This document shows positions 51,741 to 60,005 of a stretch of 64,000 nt of DNA, in pieces (positions within the stretch are counted from its first letter, which is position 1; each line of letters begins with the position of its first letter). The DNA is from Bacillota bacterium (GTDB lineage Bacteria > Bacillota > Clostridia > Christensenellales > SZUA-584). The notes under the pieces were generated by a model. It saw only the letters and a program-made list of their open reading frames with translations, was not told the origin of the DNA and did not search any database. A program made the translations under genes and the position numbers. The DNA lies in NCBI GenBank assembly GCA_023397655.1, contig JAEWTW010000012.1, forward strand, positions 119,802 to 183,801, read 5' to 3'.

Positions 51741-52871
51741 TTAGTTGAACAGAGCGTCGATATCGTCCTCCGACAGCCATTCGTCGATGAAGTACGCGTC
51801 CGGCTCGTCCTTATACTTGTCGAAGTAATCGTCGAGGTTATCGTTGGTTACATGGTCTTTCACCGGGTAGTAGTAGTTCATGCCATCCAGCACGCCGTCC
51901 TTGAACGTCTTGCCCTGAAGCAGGCGAACTGCAATGCCAAGACCTGTTGCGCCGATTCCCGGAGGATTGTTCTGTCCGTAGGTAGCGAATCCGGAGGCAT
52001 CCTTCATCTCTTTCCACTTCTTCACAAAGCCCATCATCAGCTCGCCCGTCACAACCGGCACGTCGCGGCCAGCCGCTTCAAACGCATTCACCACGCCCAG
52101 CGCCATGCCGTCCTGTGTCAGCACGCCGTCCAGCTCCGGATACGTTGCGAGAAGGTCCGACATCACCTGCTGAGCGCTCGCCTGATCCCAGTTGCCGTTG
52201 ACTCTGGTCAGCACGTTGATGCCCGTGTTTGCTGCCAGCACTTCGTCCATGCCGCGCATACGGTTCACGTTGGCCGGGTGGCCCGCAATGCCTTCCACGA
52301 TCACGATGTCGCCCTGGCCGCCCAGCTGATCAACCATCCACTGAGCCAGGTTTTTGCCCCAGGTCACCTGGTCGATAACCACATTGTAAGCGCTCTCGCT
52401 GGTTACCGGCTGGTCCACACACACCACGAGGATGCCCTGTGCCACCGCTTCTTCGATAACGGGGTTCAGCGCCGTTTCGGAGTTCGGGTCAATGATCAGG
52501 CAGTCCACGCCCGCGTTGATCATGTTGCGGATCTGAGCGATCTGAGCGTTCACGTCAAGGCCCGCGTTCTGAATGATCACGTCCTCCACGATGCCCTGGC
52601 CCTTATAGAAAGCGGCAAGGTCTTCCACCGAGTCGATCATCTGAGTTCTCCAGCCATTGCCGATGTAGCCGTTACTGAAGCCAATCAGGTACTTCTCCTG
52701 CGGCACAGCCGGTTCCTCGGCAGCCGGCTGTTCGGCAGGCTGTTCCGCCGCCGGGGCTTCGGTCGCAGCCGGCTCTTCCTGAGCGGGCGCTGTCGGCGCG
52801 GGAGCGCAGGCTGTTAGCATGAACGCAACCAGCAGCAGCACACAAATGGAAACGCTGAGTATCTTCTTCAT
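51741..52871 (-). CDS. Sugar ABC transporter substrate-binding lipoprotein
   Basis: 376 aa. Lipobox (LLVAFMLTAC), an Ala/Pro/Glu-rich linker, then the peripla_BP_4 fold: YLIGFSNGYIGNGWRTQMI, LIIDPNSETALNPVIEEAVA, VTQDGM-like VLTQDGMALGVVNAF. GGAGGAAG precedes the ATG. First gene of the transport operon, as is normal. Ligand likely a pentose or related sugar from the xylA context, by inference. Confidence 0.93.
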   Translation of the reverse strand: MKKILSVSICVLLLVAFMLTACAPAPTAPAQEEPAATEAPAAEQPAEQPAAEEPAVPQEKYLIGFSNGYIGNGWRTQMIDSVEDLAAFYKGQGIVEDVIIQNAGLDVNAQIAQIRNMINAGVDCLIIDPNSETALNPVIEEAVAQGILVVCVDQPVTSESAYNVVIDQVTWGKNLAQWMVDQLGGQGDIVIVEGIAGHPANVNRMRGMDEVLAANTGINVLTRVNGNWDQASAQQVMSDLLATYPELDGVLTQDGMALGVVNAFEAAGRDVPVVTGELMMGFVKKWKEMKDASGFATYGQNNPPGIGATGLGIAVRLLQGKTFKDGVLDGMNYYYPVKDHVTNDNLDDYFDKYKDEPDAYFIDEWLSEDDIDALFN

Positions 52872-53380
52872 TTTCTTCCTCCTTTTTTATTTGCGGCCGT
52901 TTCATTTTTTTGCCGCAACAAACTTAAATAAAACCTTTGAGGTTTATCTCTCTTTAGTGCCCTTAGCATTTATGGCTTTTTGTCTCTGGCATTTTGAATT
53001 TTTGTTGTTTGCGATTTTGATGATAGCCGTTTGAAAATAAAAACACGACATAATTTTTATGCGTTCAGGGTGGAAAAACTTATCCTTTTCACGTTTCGGG
53101 TGACAATATACACTTTCCCACACCAGAAATATCACCTTGGCTTTGTATCTCAAAAGGCCTGTTTTAAAGGGTTTTTTGAAGATCTTCTAACCGGCTTTGT
53201 TTTTTTAATACCTTAATTGATTGCATAGAACCATAACTTTCGAGGTCAAAGCCAGGTCAAGAAATTCCACCTTATTGATTAAATAATTCGGTCCATTTTA
53301 TCAATCCCGGAGAATATCATTATGGCAATATCTTATTCGTTCAGATGTCTCTACTTAAAATAACAAGGAGGTTATACGCA
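52872..53380. other. Divergent AT-rich intergenic region, promoters expected
   Basis: About 510 bases between the transport operon (minus) and the oxidoreductase gene (plus), clearly more AT-rich than its surroundings. A weak minus-strand promoter candidate is TTGTCA (53106-53101) and GATAAG (53084-53079) with a 16-bp spacer. Presumably also holds the YesN-type regulator's binding sites. No coding frame is convincing. Confidence 0.45.
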
Positions 53381-54481
53381 ATGAAGGTGATGGATTTAGA
53401 CCTTAAGATAAATCCGGTTCTGCCAAAAAGGTTGGATTACAGGATCGGGTGTATCGGCGCCGGCTTCATCATGCGGGACTGCCATCTGGTGGCCTACCGC
53501 AACGTCGGCTTTAACCCGTGGGCTATCACGTCGCTGTTCCGCGAGGAATCCGAGCAGGTCGCCAAACGGCACAATATTCCCAAGGTGTACGACACCTGGC
53601 AGGAGCTCGTTGACGACACCGACATCGAAATACTGGACATCGCGATCCCGCCGGACAAGCAGCTGGAAGTGGTGCAGTATGCCGTCACTAAAAAACATAT
53701 TAAAGGGATACAGTGCCAAAAGCCGCTGGCGATGAACCTTGAAGAAGCCAAACAGATCGTGGCGCTGTGCGAAGACGCGGGCATCAAGCTGGGTGTCAAC
53801 TCCAACATGCGTTACGACCAGTCCATCCGCGCTCTGAAGGCCATACTGGACGAGGGGCTGCTGGGCGACCGCGTGCTGGCCACCATCGACATGCGCGCCA
53901 TCCCGCACTGGCAGGAGTTCCTAAAGAAATACGACCGCATCGAGATACTCAACATGGGCATCCACCACATCGACTCGTTCCGGTACCTGTTCGGCGATCC
54001 CCAAAGCATCACCTGCGTGACGCGCAAGGACCCGCGCACCCAGTTCAACCACATCGACGGTATCTCGCAGTACACCTTCCAGTATGAGGACGGCTTCATG
54101 GCCACCAGTCTGGACGACGTGTGGGCATGGCCGGGCGAAGGCGCGGAGAAGGACTTCTATATTAAATGGCGCGTGGAAGGTACAGAAGGAATGGCGAAGG
54201 GCAGCATCAGCTGGTTCAATCCGTACCCGACTCCCAGCACCGTCGAGTTCACCACCAAAAAGTATCCGGGCCAGTGGTTCTGCCCGAAGTGGTCGAAGGT
54301 GTGGTTCCCGGACGCGTTCGAGGGCACGATGGCTCAGCTGCTGTGCGCAGTGGAAAACGGCACGGAGCCGGAGATCGGCGGCCGCGACAACCTGAAGACC
54401 ATCGCCTGCGTGGACGCCTGCTATGAGTCCATCGCCCAGCAGAAAACAATTCAGTTTGACGATATGTTAAAAAGAATCTAA
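53381..54481 (+). CDS. Gfo/Idh/MocA-family sugar oxidoreductase
   Basis: 366 aa. NAD(P)-binding Rossmann motif GCIGAGFIMRDCHLVAY, a QKPLAMNLEEA segment with the conserved Lys-Pro, and the catalytic MGIHHIDSFRYLFGD with its His-x2-Asp pattern. Oxidises or epimerises a sugar or cyclitol with bound NAD(P). The ATG at 53381 follows AAGGAGG by 9 nt. Forms a two-gene operon with the TIM-barrel isomerase 16 nt downstream, divergent from the ABC operon. Confidence 0.92.
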   Translation: MKVMDLDLKINPVLPKRLDYRIGCIGAGFIMRDCHLVAYRNVGFNPWAITSLFREESEQVAKRHNIPKVYDTWQELVDDTDIEILDIAIPPDKQLEVVQYAVTKKHIKGIQCQKPLAMNLEEAKQIVALCEDAGIKLGVNSNMRYDQSIRALKAILDEGLLGDRVLATIDMRAIPHWQEFLKKYDRIEILNMGIHHIDSFRYLFGDPQSITCVTRKDPRTQFNHIDGISQYTFQYEDGFMATSLDDVWAWPGEGAEKDFYIKWRVEGTEGMAKGSISWFNPYPTPSTVEFTTKKYPGQWFCPKWSKVWFPDAFEGTMAQLLCAVENGTEPEIGGRDNLKTIACVDACYESIAQQKTIQFDDMLKRI

Positions 54482-54496
54482 AGGGAGGATTACACA

Positions 54497-55399
54497 ATGA
54501 TATCTGTCGGCATATTCAACGGTTATTATCCATACACGCTCGAGGAGCAGATCAAAAAGATCAAGGCTCACGGCATGTCCTGTGTCCAGCTGGACCTCAA
54601 TTTCAAGGACATCGATTTCAGCACCATCACCAAGGAAAAGTGCATCAAGGTGCGCGACGCTTTTCGTGACGCCAACCTGCCCATCGTCTGCATCTCCGCC
54701 TACACCAACATGACGGCGCCGGATCCGGCCATCCGCAAAGCCAACGTTGACCGTCTGAAGGAGATCATCAAGCACGCGCAGTATCTCGGCACGCCGTACG
54801 TCATCTCCGAAACGGGCACGTACAACACCGAGAGTGACTGGGTGTGGGATGACAAGAACGCCACGGAAGAAGCCTATCTGGAGCTGCTATCCATCACGAA
54901 GGAAATCACGCAGGTGGCTTATGACAACGGCGCGACATTCCTTATTGAGAACTATGTCAACAACATCATCGGTTCCGTTGAACAGCTGCAGCGCTTGTTC
55001 ACCGATGTCAACTCCAAGTCCATCGGCCTGCTGCTCGACCCCACCAACTACTTCACCGGCGCCAACATCGGCGATGTGGATGGACAGCTGTACCGCATAT
55101 TCAACGCGCTGGCCAGCGAAATCAAGATTGCTCACGCCAAAGACTGCAAACTGGCGGAAGACGTCTCTGAAAAGCATGCCCATCTGGATGCGGATGCAGC
55201 GGAATCCCACACGTTCCGCGGCGCAGGCGCAGTGGAGCTTCCCGCTCCCGGCCTGGGATCGCTGAACTACGACCTGTATGTGAAGCTGCTGCACCGGTTC
55301 TGCCCCAACATTCCGCTCATCATCGAGCATCTGGACGAATCGGATATCGCACGCGCCAAGGCATTCGTGGACAGCAAACTCAAAGCATACGGCTGCTGA
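54497..55399 (+). CDS. Sugar phosphate isomerase/epimerase-like TIM-barrel protein
   Basis: 300 aa, AP-endonuclease-2/IolE-like fold starting ISVGIFNGYYPYTLEEQIK. The metal site of the family is visible as FLIENYVNN (Glu), LLLDPTNYF (Asp), IAHAKDCKL (His, Asp) and IIEHLDESD (Glu, His). Likely isomerises, epimerises or dehydrates the product of the Gfo/Idh enzyme encoded immediately upstream. Exact substrate unknown. Ends at a strong terminator. Confidence 0.88.
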   Translation: MISVGIFNGYYPYTLEEQIKKIKAHGMSCVQLDLNFKDIDFSTITKEKCIKVRDAFRDANLPIVCISAYTNMTAPDPAIRKANVDRLKEIIKHAQYLGTPYVISETGTYNTESDWVWDDKNATEEAYLELLSITKEITQVAYDNGATFLIENYVNNIIGSVEQLQRLFTDVNSKSIGLLLDPTNYFTGANIGDVDGQLYRIFNALASEIKIAHAKDCKLAEDVSEKHAHLDADAAESHTFRGAGAVELPAPGLGSLNYDLYVKLLHRFCPNIPLIIEHLDESDIARAKAFVDSKLKAYGC

Positions 55400-55445
55400 T
55401 CATCAGCCAAATCATACTTCTCAACCTTCCAGTTTATTAGCAACA

Positions 55446-55488
55446 AGCACAACGGCATCGCTCAATGCGGCGCCGTTGTGCTTTGTTT
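55446..55488 (+). terminator. Intrinsic terminator after the isomerase gene
   Basis: AGCACAACGGC pairs perfectly with GCCGTTGTGCT (11 bp, 15-nt loop), followed by TTGTTT. Confidence 0.88.
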
Positions 55489-55887
55489 ATGAAGTATCCG
55501 CCGCGTTCTCAGTCCGCATACCTCATGCCTGAACCGGCATACACAGCAAACTCTACAAGTCTTCCGCACCTCAGCATACGGCTAAATGTTAATTTTTTCT
55601 TGGAAATGGCTTGTAGAAAATGAGAATTCCTATTAAAATTAATCTTGTGAGATGAACGTGCATCCGCCGGCCTCCCACAATTTTACCCCTATTGGATTTG
55701 AGATGGGGCTTTTTATGGGGTCACTGCCGCTCTATGATGCCCGGAATCATGCAAAACAGTACCGTTCATTGTGAAGACCTCAACCCATTGCCGGAAATAC
55801 CCCAGTCTTATCCATTGTGGAAACAGGCGAATTCCGTGATTGCCGCGAAACCGTTCCGCCGGACGTTTGCCATCGGGAGAGGATATT
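55489..55887. other. Region upstream of the TIR-LRR cluster; no gene recognised
   Basis: About 400 bases. A promoter candidate (listed) lies in its first half. A 70-codon frame at 55692-55904 has no recognisable domain and overlaps the TIR gene start, so I treat it as non-coding. The leader between the promoter and the gene would be about 240 nt. Confidence 0.4.
55611..55639 (+). promoter_or_regulatory. Candidate promoter of the TIR-LRR cluster
   Basis: TTGTAG (55611-55616) and TAAAAT (55634-55639) with a 17-bp spacer. Confidence 0.45.
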
Positions 55888-57420
55888 ATGAGGCTCTACA
55901 GTAAAAATCAAAAACCCTTCGTCTACGCTGCGTTTTCCAGCCACGATCATGATGCGGCAGTTTCTGTTCTGCAGGAAATCGAAGCAGATAACGTATCGGT
56001 CTGGTTTGCAGAAAGGTTTACCAAAAAAGAAAGACTAAGAATTGAAGCCGCATATTCTTGCATCATATTTATCTCACCGTTTTCCGTGCGTGACGAAAGC
56101 GTAACACGCTGCATCTCAAATGCTGTTCATTATAACAAGAAGATACTGTGCATATATCTTGAACCCACATCATTAAGCCCCGGTCTTGAGCTTACGCTAA
56201 ACTCGCTGCAATCTTTAAGCAAAGCCAGCTTCCCAGATGATGACTCATTTGTGGAGAAGCTGAAGAGCGCGGACGTTTTCTCCGGCATGCAGGTGACCGC
56301 TGCCCAAAAGAGATTCGCAAGACGCCGCGGCTTAGCTTCGGTTTTCATACCGATCGCATCGGCCTTGGTTATGTTCTTCGCCGTTGTGTATCCGCTGCTT
56401 ATCGCCCCCGCGGTGAAAGCCGCTGGCGGAAGCCTGAGCCAGGTCGGATTCGGGAATCTGAGCCTTGCAGATTTGGCTCGGGTGGAAGAGCTGAACGTAA
56501 TTGGCACTCAGAGCTTTGACCAGTGGTACTTTGCATTTTACCGCGATGCTTTCAGAAAAGACGAGGTCTTTGTCAATGAACTTAATGTCACCATGCCCAA
56601 AGGCAGCATTAGCGACATTTCAGACCTTGCCCTGCTGAAAAACGCCAAAGAGATTGCTTTTGAAGCAAATGAGGTCTCAGACATTACGCCCTTGTACAGC
56701 ATCCAGACACTTGAACGGCTGACCCTGAACTGCAACCCGATAAAAACAATAGAGGGTATCGAGGCCCTTCAGAACCTTAAAGACATAACGCTGGTATGTA
56801 CCGATGTCAGCGATATTTCGCCGCTTTTCAAAATATCCTCAATAGAACAAATCTCATTTGAAGAAACTTACGTCGGCAGCATTGAAGGCATACAAAATTT
56901 GAAACACCTTATGGGGCTGCGGACTGGCAATTCGAATGTGACGGATATATCACCGCTCAATGATATCGATTTTTCATATATCAATGAGACAGATGGTTTT
57001 TCGTTTGAAGCCAAGGAGTCGCTCATCCGTGATTTCTCTCCTCTGCAGCGTATACCAAGGTTTTCGGAAGTTGCGATCAACGTTCGCCATGCAGACAGTG
57101 TTCTGCCGTTTATCAGCAATAAGGAAGTGCATCAGCTAAAAATGGAAGGAAGCGATTTAAGTTCTCTCGGCGCACTGTCCGCAATCCGGAATATTGACGT
57201 GCTGTATCTGTCCAACAGCGGAGCACTGGCCTCTTTGCAAGGTATTGAAGCGCATGAAAATCTCGTCGAGCTGGATATTCGGTACTGCCAAAGAATCAGC
57301 GATTTCAGGCCGCTGTTGCAGCTCCCGAATCTCGAACGCCTGATCATCAGTCCGGACATGAAGGAGACCGCTGAGCCTCAGCTTACCGGTGCGGGGTTTG
57401 AAGTCATCATCAGGGATTAA
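55888..57420 (+). CDS. TIR-like domain / membrane span / leucine-rich repeat protein 1
   Basis: 510 aa. Residues 9-130 form a diverged TIR-like domain: KPFVYAAFSSHDHDAAVSVL, VWFAERFTKKERLRIEAAYS with Glu48 near the usual catalytic position, CIIFISPFSVRDESV, and KKILCIYLE. A basic patch (KRFARRRG) precedes one span at about 148-175 (FIPIASALVMFFAVVYPLL). A cap-like module follows (GFGNLSLADLARVEELNV), then internalin-like 22-residue LRRs from about 238 to the end (SDITPLYSIQTLERLTLNCN, SDISPLFKISSIEQISF). The positive-inside rule puts TIR in the cytoplasm and the LRRs outside. Start at the ATG at 55888 with GGAGAGG upstream. Function unknown. Confidence 0.85.
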   Translation: MRLYSKNQKPFVYAAFSSHDHDAAVSVLQEIEADNVSVWFAERFTKKERLRIEAAYSCIIFISPFSVRDESVTRCISNAVHYNKKILCIYLEPTSLSPGLELTLNSLQSLSKASFPDDDSFVEKLKSADVFSGMQVTAAQKRFARRRGLASVFIPIASALVMFFAVVYPLLIAPAVKAAGGSLSQVGFGNLSLADLARVEELNVIGTQSFDQWYFAFYRDAFRKDEVFVNELNVTMPKGSISDISDLALLKNAKEIAFEANEVSDITPLYSIQTLERLTLNCNPIKTIEGIEALQNLKDITLVCTDVSDISPLFKISSIEQISFEETYVGSIEGIQNLKHLMGLRTGNSNVTDISPLNDIDFSYINETDGFSFEAKESLIRDFSPLQRIPRFSEVAINVRHADSVLPFISNKEVHQLKMEGSDLSSLGALSAIRNIDVLYLSNSGALASLQGIEAHENLVELDIRYCQRISDFRPLLQLPNLERLIISPDMKETAEPQLTGAGFEVIIRD

Positions 57421-57505
57421 CCAACGTACACGGGATTTGATATATACCTGTCTGGACTTGATATAAGCACGCAGCACCACGGTCCTATGCTGTGTGCCGA
57501 CGCCA

Positions 57506-57514
57506 TGGTATAAT
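57506..57514 (+). promoter_or_regulatory. Extended -10 promoter before the second TIR-LRR gene
   Basis: TGGTATAAT, a perfect -10 with the TGn extension, about 60 nt before the second TIR gene. No good -35 hexamer is present. Genes 2-4 may be expressed apart from gene 1. Confidence 0.45.
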
Positions 57515-57573
57515 AAGGCAATTTTGTACTCGTGATGCATATTGAACAGCCGTAACTTAATGGAGAGATGAAC

Positions 57574-59103
57574 GTGAAGCGATACTGCAAGAATGAAAAA
57601 CCTTTCGTTTATACTGCTTTTTCCAAACGGGACAGCAGCACGGCCATATCCCTTCTGCAAAGAAACCATCTCGACGGTGTGTTTTACTGGTTCCCGGATA
57701 AGTTTTCAAAGAAGGAAATACGAAGGATTGAGGCGGCCTGTTCCTGCATAGTGTTCATTTCAAACGATTCCGTACAAGACCCAGTTGTCAGACTATGTAT
57801 TGATTATGCCATCAAATTTAATAAAAAGATTCTCTGCATCTATCTTGAGCCGACAGCATTAACACCGGGGCTGGACCTTTTGCTGAATTCCCTTCAGTCG
57901 ATGAACAATTTTGGCTCTGCCGATGACAAGGCGTTTTTGGATAAGCTCAAGAGCGCAGAGGTCTTCTCCGGTATGCAGGTAACCGCTGCGCAGAAACGGT
58001 TTGCAAAGCGGCGCGGTCTGGCCTCTGTGTTGATCCCGGTAGCGGCCGCAGCCGTGATATTGACCACCGTTGTGTATCCGCTGCTCATTGCGCCCGCAAT
58101 ACAAGCCGCAACCGGCAGCTTGAACAAGCTGGGTTTTGGAAACATAAGCCTTGCCGAGCTTGCCCGTTTGGAAGAGCTGAATGTCGTGGGCACCCGCAGC
58201 TTTGATCAATGGTGTTATGCCCTATATACGGACGAATCAGAACAAGAGGTCTACGTCAATGAAATCGGCAGCACCGTTCCGACAGGTGACATCAGCGATA
58301 TTTCGGACCTGGCGCTATTAAAAAACGTTAAGATAATGACGCTGGCTGCCAATCACATATCAGACATATCTCCGCTGTACAAATTAAAAAACCTCGAATG
58401 GCTCGCCTTGAACTGCAACCCCATCACATCGATCGAGGGTATTGATACCCTTCAAAAGTTGATCGCTGTTTCCGTATCAGACACGGAGGTCAACGATATC
58501 ACGCCGCTGTTTTCGATACCGTCACTGGTGTATATATCCTTCGAAAACACTTATGTCAACAGCATCGAGGGCATAGAACGCCTGCCGCACCTTTTAGGCT
58601 TTAATGCCAATCAATCCAACCTGACCGACATTTCCCCGCTGAGCAGGATCGACTTTACGTACGTTAATGAAACCGAAGGGTTTCGGATATTAGCCGAAGA
58701 ATCCCTTATCAAGGACTTTTCACCGCTGAAGCATATTCCTAAATTCCATGATATCATCATCACAACCGACCATGCAGACAGCATATTGCCTTATATCGAA
58801 AACAAATATGTTTTTAATTTGAATATCAGAGGCAGTGACATTCAGACTGCAGACCAGCTGTCTTCTCTTCAAGGGCTTGAAGTTTTGTATTTGCCGGACA
58901 GCCTGATGCTCACGTCGCTGAATGGAATTGAAAAGCACACCAGCCTCACCGATATTGAGCTGATGAATTGCCCCAATATTGACAATTATACGCCGCTGCT
59001 GGCGCTTCCCCATCTTAAACGGCTTACCTTATCTGCAAACGTGGAAGCTCTGGCTTCAGCGCAGCTGGATGGCGCAGCCTTTGAAATTAATTATAGGGAG
59101 TAG
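57574..59103 (+). CDS. TIR-like domain / membrane span / leucine-rich repeat protein 2
   Basis: 509 aa, close paralogue of the preceding gene across its whole length. I start it at the GTG at 57574, 6 nt after GGAGAG and aligned with the first residue of protein 1 (KRYCKNEKPFVYTAFSKR); an ATG at 57568 abuts that site. TIR-like domain at 9-130 (Glu48 in FSKKEIRRIEAA), basic patch KRFAKRRG, span at about 149-175, cap GFGNISLAELARLEELNVVG, then LRRs (SDISPLYKLKNLEWLALNCN, NDITPLFSIPSLVYISF). Ends with a beta-strand-like AAFEINYRE. Same predicted topology. Function unknown. Confidence 0.85.
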   Translation: MKRYCKNEKPFVYTAFSKRDSSTAISLLQRNHLDGVFYWFPDKFSKKEIRRIEAACSCIVFISNDSVQDPVVRLCIDYAIKFNKKILCIYLEPTALTPGLDLLLNSLQSMNNFGSADDKAFLDKLKSAEVFSGMQVTAAQKRFAKRRGLASVLIPVAAAAVILTTVVYPLLIAPAIQAATGSLNKLGFGNISLAELARLEELNVVGTRSFDQWCYALYTDESEQEVYVNEIGSTVPTGDISDISDLALLKNVKIMTLAANHISDISPLYKLKNLEWLALNCNPITSIEGIDTLQKLIAVSVSDTEVNDITPLFSIPSLVYISFENTYVNSIEGIERLPHLLGFNANQSNLTDISPLSRIDFTYVNETEGFRILAEESLIKDFSPLKHIPKFHDIIITTDHADSILPYIENKYVFNLNIRGSDIQTADQLSSLQGLEVLYLPDSLMLTSLNGIEKHTSLTDIELMNCPNIDNYTPLLALPHLKRLTLSANVEALASAQLDGAAFEINYRE

Positions 59104-59108
59104 GAAAC

Positions 59109-59996
59109 ATGAAAGATCGTATTTTGTACAGCTCTTATGAGGGCACTGAGCCGTATATCTTTCTGAGGTTTAACAAAGCGGACAAGCCGGAAGCCAGCCT
59201 GTTCGTGAATACACTGATCGATAAAATGTTTCGGGTAAGCTACAATCAAAGCGGAGAGGAAATGACGGATGCCGAATGGCTGGCAGACCGGATCAATTCA
59301 TCCAAGCTCGTCATCTTTCTTATTTCCGCTGAATCACTGAAAAGTCTGGAGTTTCGAAGCAGCATCAATTACGCGATAAGCCAAAACAAAAACGTTTTCT
59401 GTATTTTCATGGATGATAATAAGCTGGGTTTCGGCTTTGAGATGCAGCTTTCGAGTATCCCCGGTGTCAGACGCAGCAGCTATAAGGATATGGGCGAGCT
59501 TGCCCAGGATATCCTGACAACGGATCACTTTTTGCAAACCATGCGCGGCGACGATGCAAAACAACGCATTAAAAGCAACCGGAAAAAGGTAGTGGCGCTC
59601 TCGTTACTGGCCTCCGTTCTGGTGCTGTTTATTGTCGCGGGGGCAGTGATCATCATCCACCGGATTAACTACGAAAATTCTCTTGCCGGTCAGATTGAGA
59701 AGCTGACCGAGACCGCATACCTCGATATCTCAAATGAGGACGCATCGATCATAGAACTGCTGGACAGCAAAACCATCAAGACACTGGTCGCGCGCGATAT
59801 GGGCCTGACTGATATCAGTGCGCTTCAATACGTCAGCTGCGAGGAGCTGGACATTTCTCAGAATCCGAAGGTCAATACGCTGGAGCCGCTGCTCGAAATT
59901 GAAAGCCTGAAAATCGTGAAGGTAACACAGGATATGTATCCTGCATTGAGGCGAATCGGCGGGCGGCACGCGTTTAAAGTCGTTATAACCGGATAG
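59109..59996 (+). CDS. TIR domain / membrane span / short LRR-like protein 3
   Basis: 295 aa. TIR-type domain at about 14-135: EPYIFLRFNKADKPEASLFV, VSYNQSGEEMTDAEWLADRI with Glu56 at the expected catalytic position, LVIFLISAESLKS and NKNVFCIFMD. Basic patch (KSNRKK) then one span at about 161-182 (ALSLLASVLVLFIVAGAVII). The outer part is short, with about two LRR-like units (GLTDISALQYVSCEELDISQ, NTLEPLLEIESLKIVKV) and an ending AFKVVITG like those of its neighbours. Five nt after gene 2. Looks like a reduced family member. Confidence 0.82.
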   Translation: MKDRILYSSYEGTEPYIFLRFNKADKPEASLFVNTLIDKMFRVSYNQSGEEMTDAEWLADRINSSKLVIFLISAESLKSLEFRSSINYAISQNKNVFCIFMDDNKLGFGFEMQLSSIPGVRRSSYKDMGELAQDILTTDHFLQTMRGDDAKQRIKSNRKKVVALSLLASVLVLFIVAGAVIIIHRINYENSLAGQIEKLTETAYLDISNEDASIIELLDSKTIKTLVARDMGLTDISALQYVSCEELDISQNPKVNTLEPLLEIESLKIVKVTQDMYPALRRIGGRHAFKVVITG

Positions 59997-60005
59997 GAGT
60001 TGGAC

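Noticed and set aside
52819..53034. 71-codon very hydrophobic plus-strand frame in the divergent intergenic region
   Set aside because: Lies over the binding-protein start and AT-rich promoter DNA; Phe/Leu-rich composition is expected from such sequence and there is no ribosome-binding site.
55692..55904. 70-codon frame just before the first TIR-LRR gene
   Set aside because: Overlaps the TIR gene in another frame, has no ribosome-binding site and no similarity that I can recognise.
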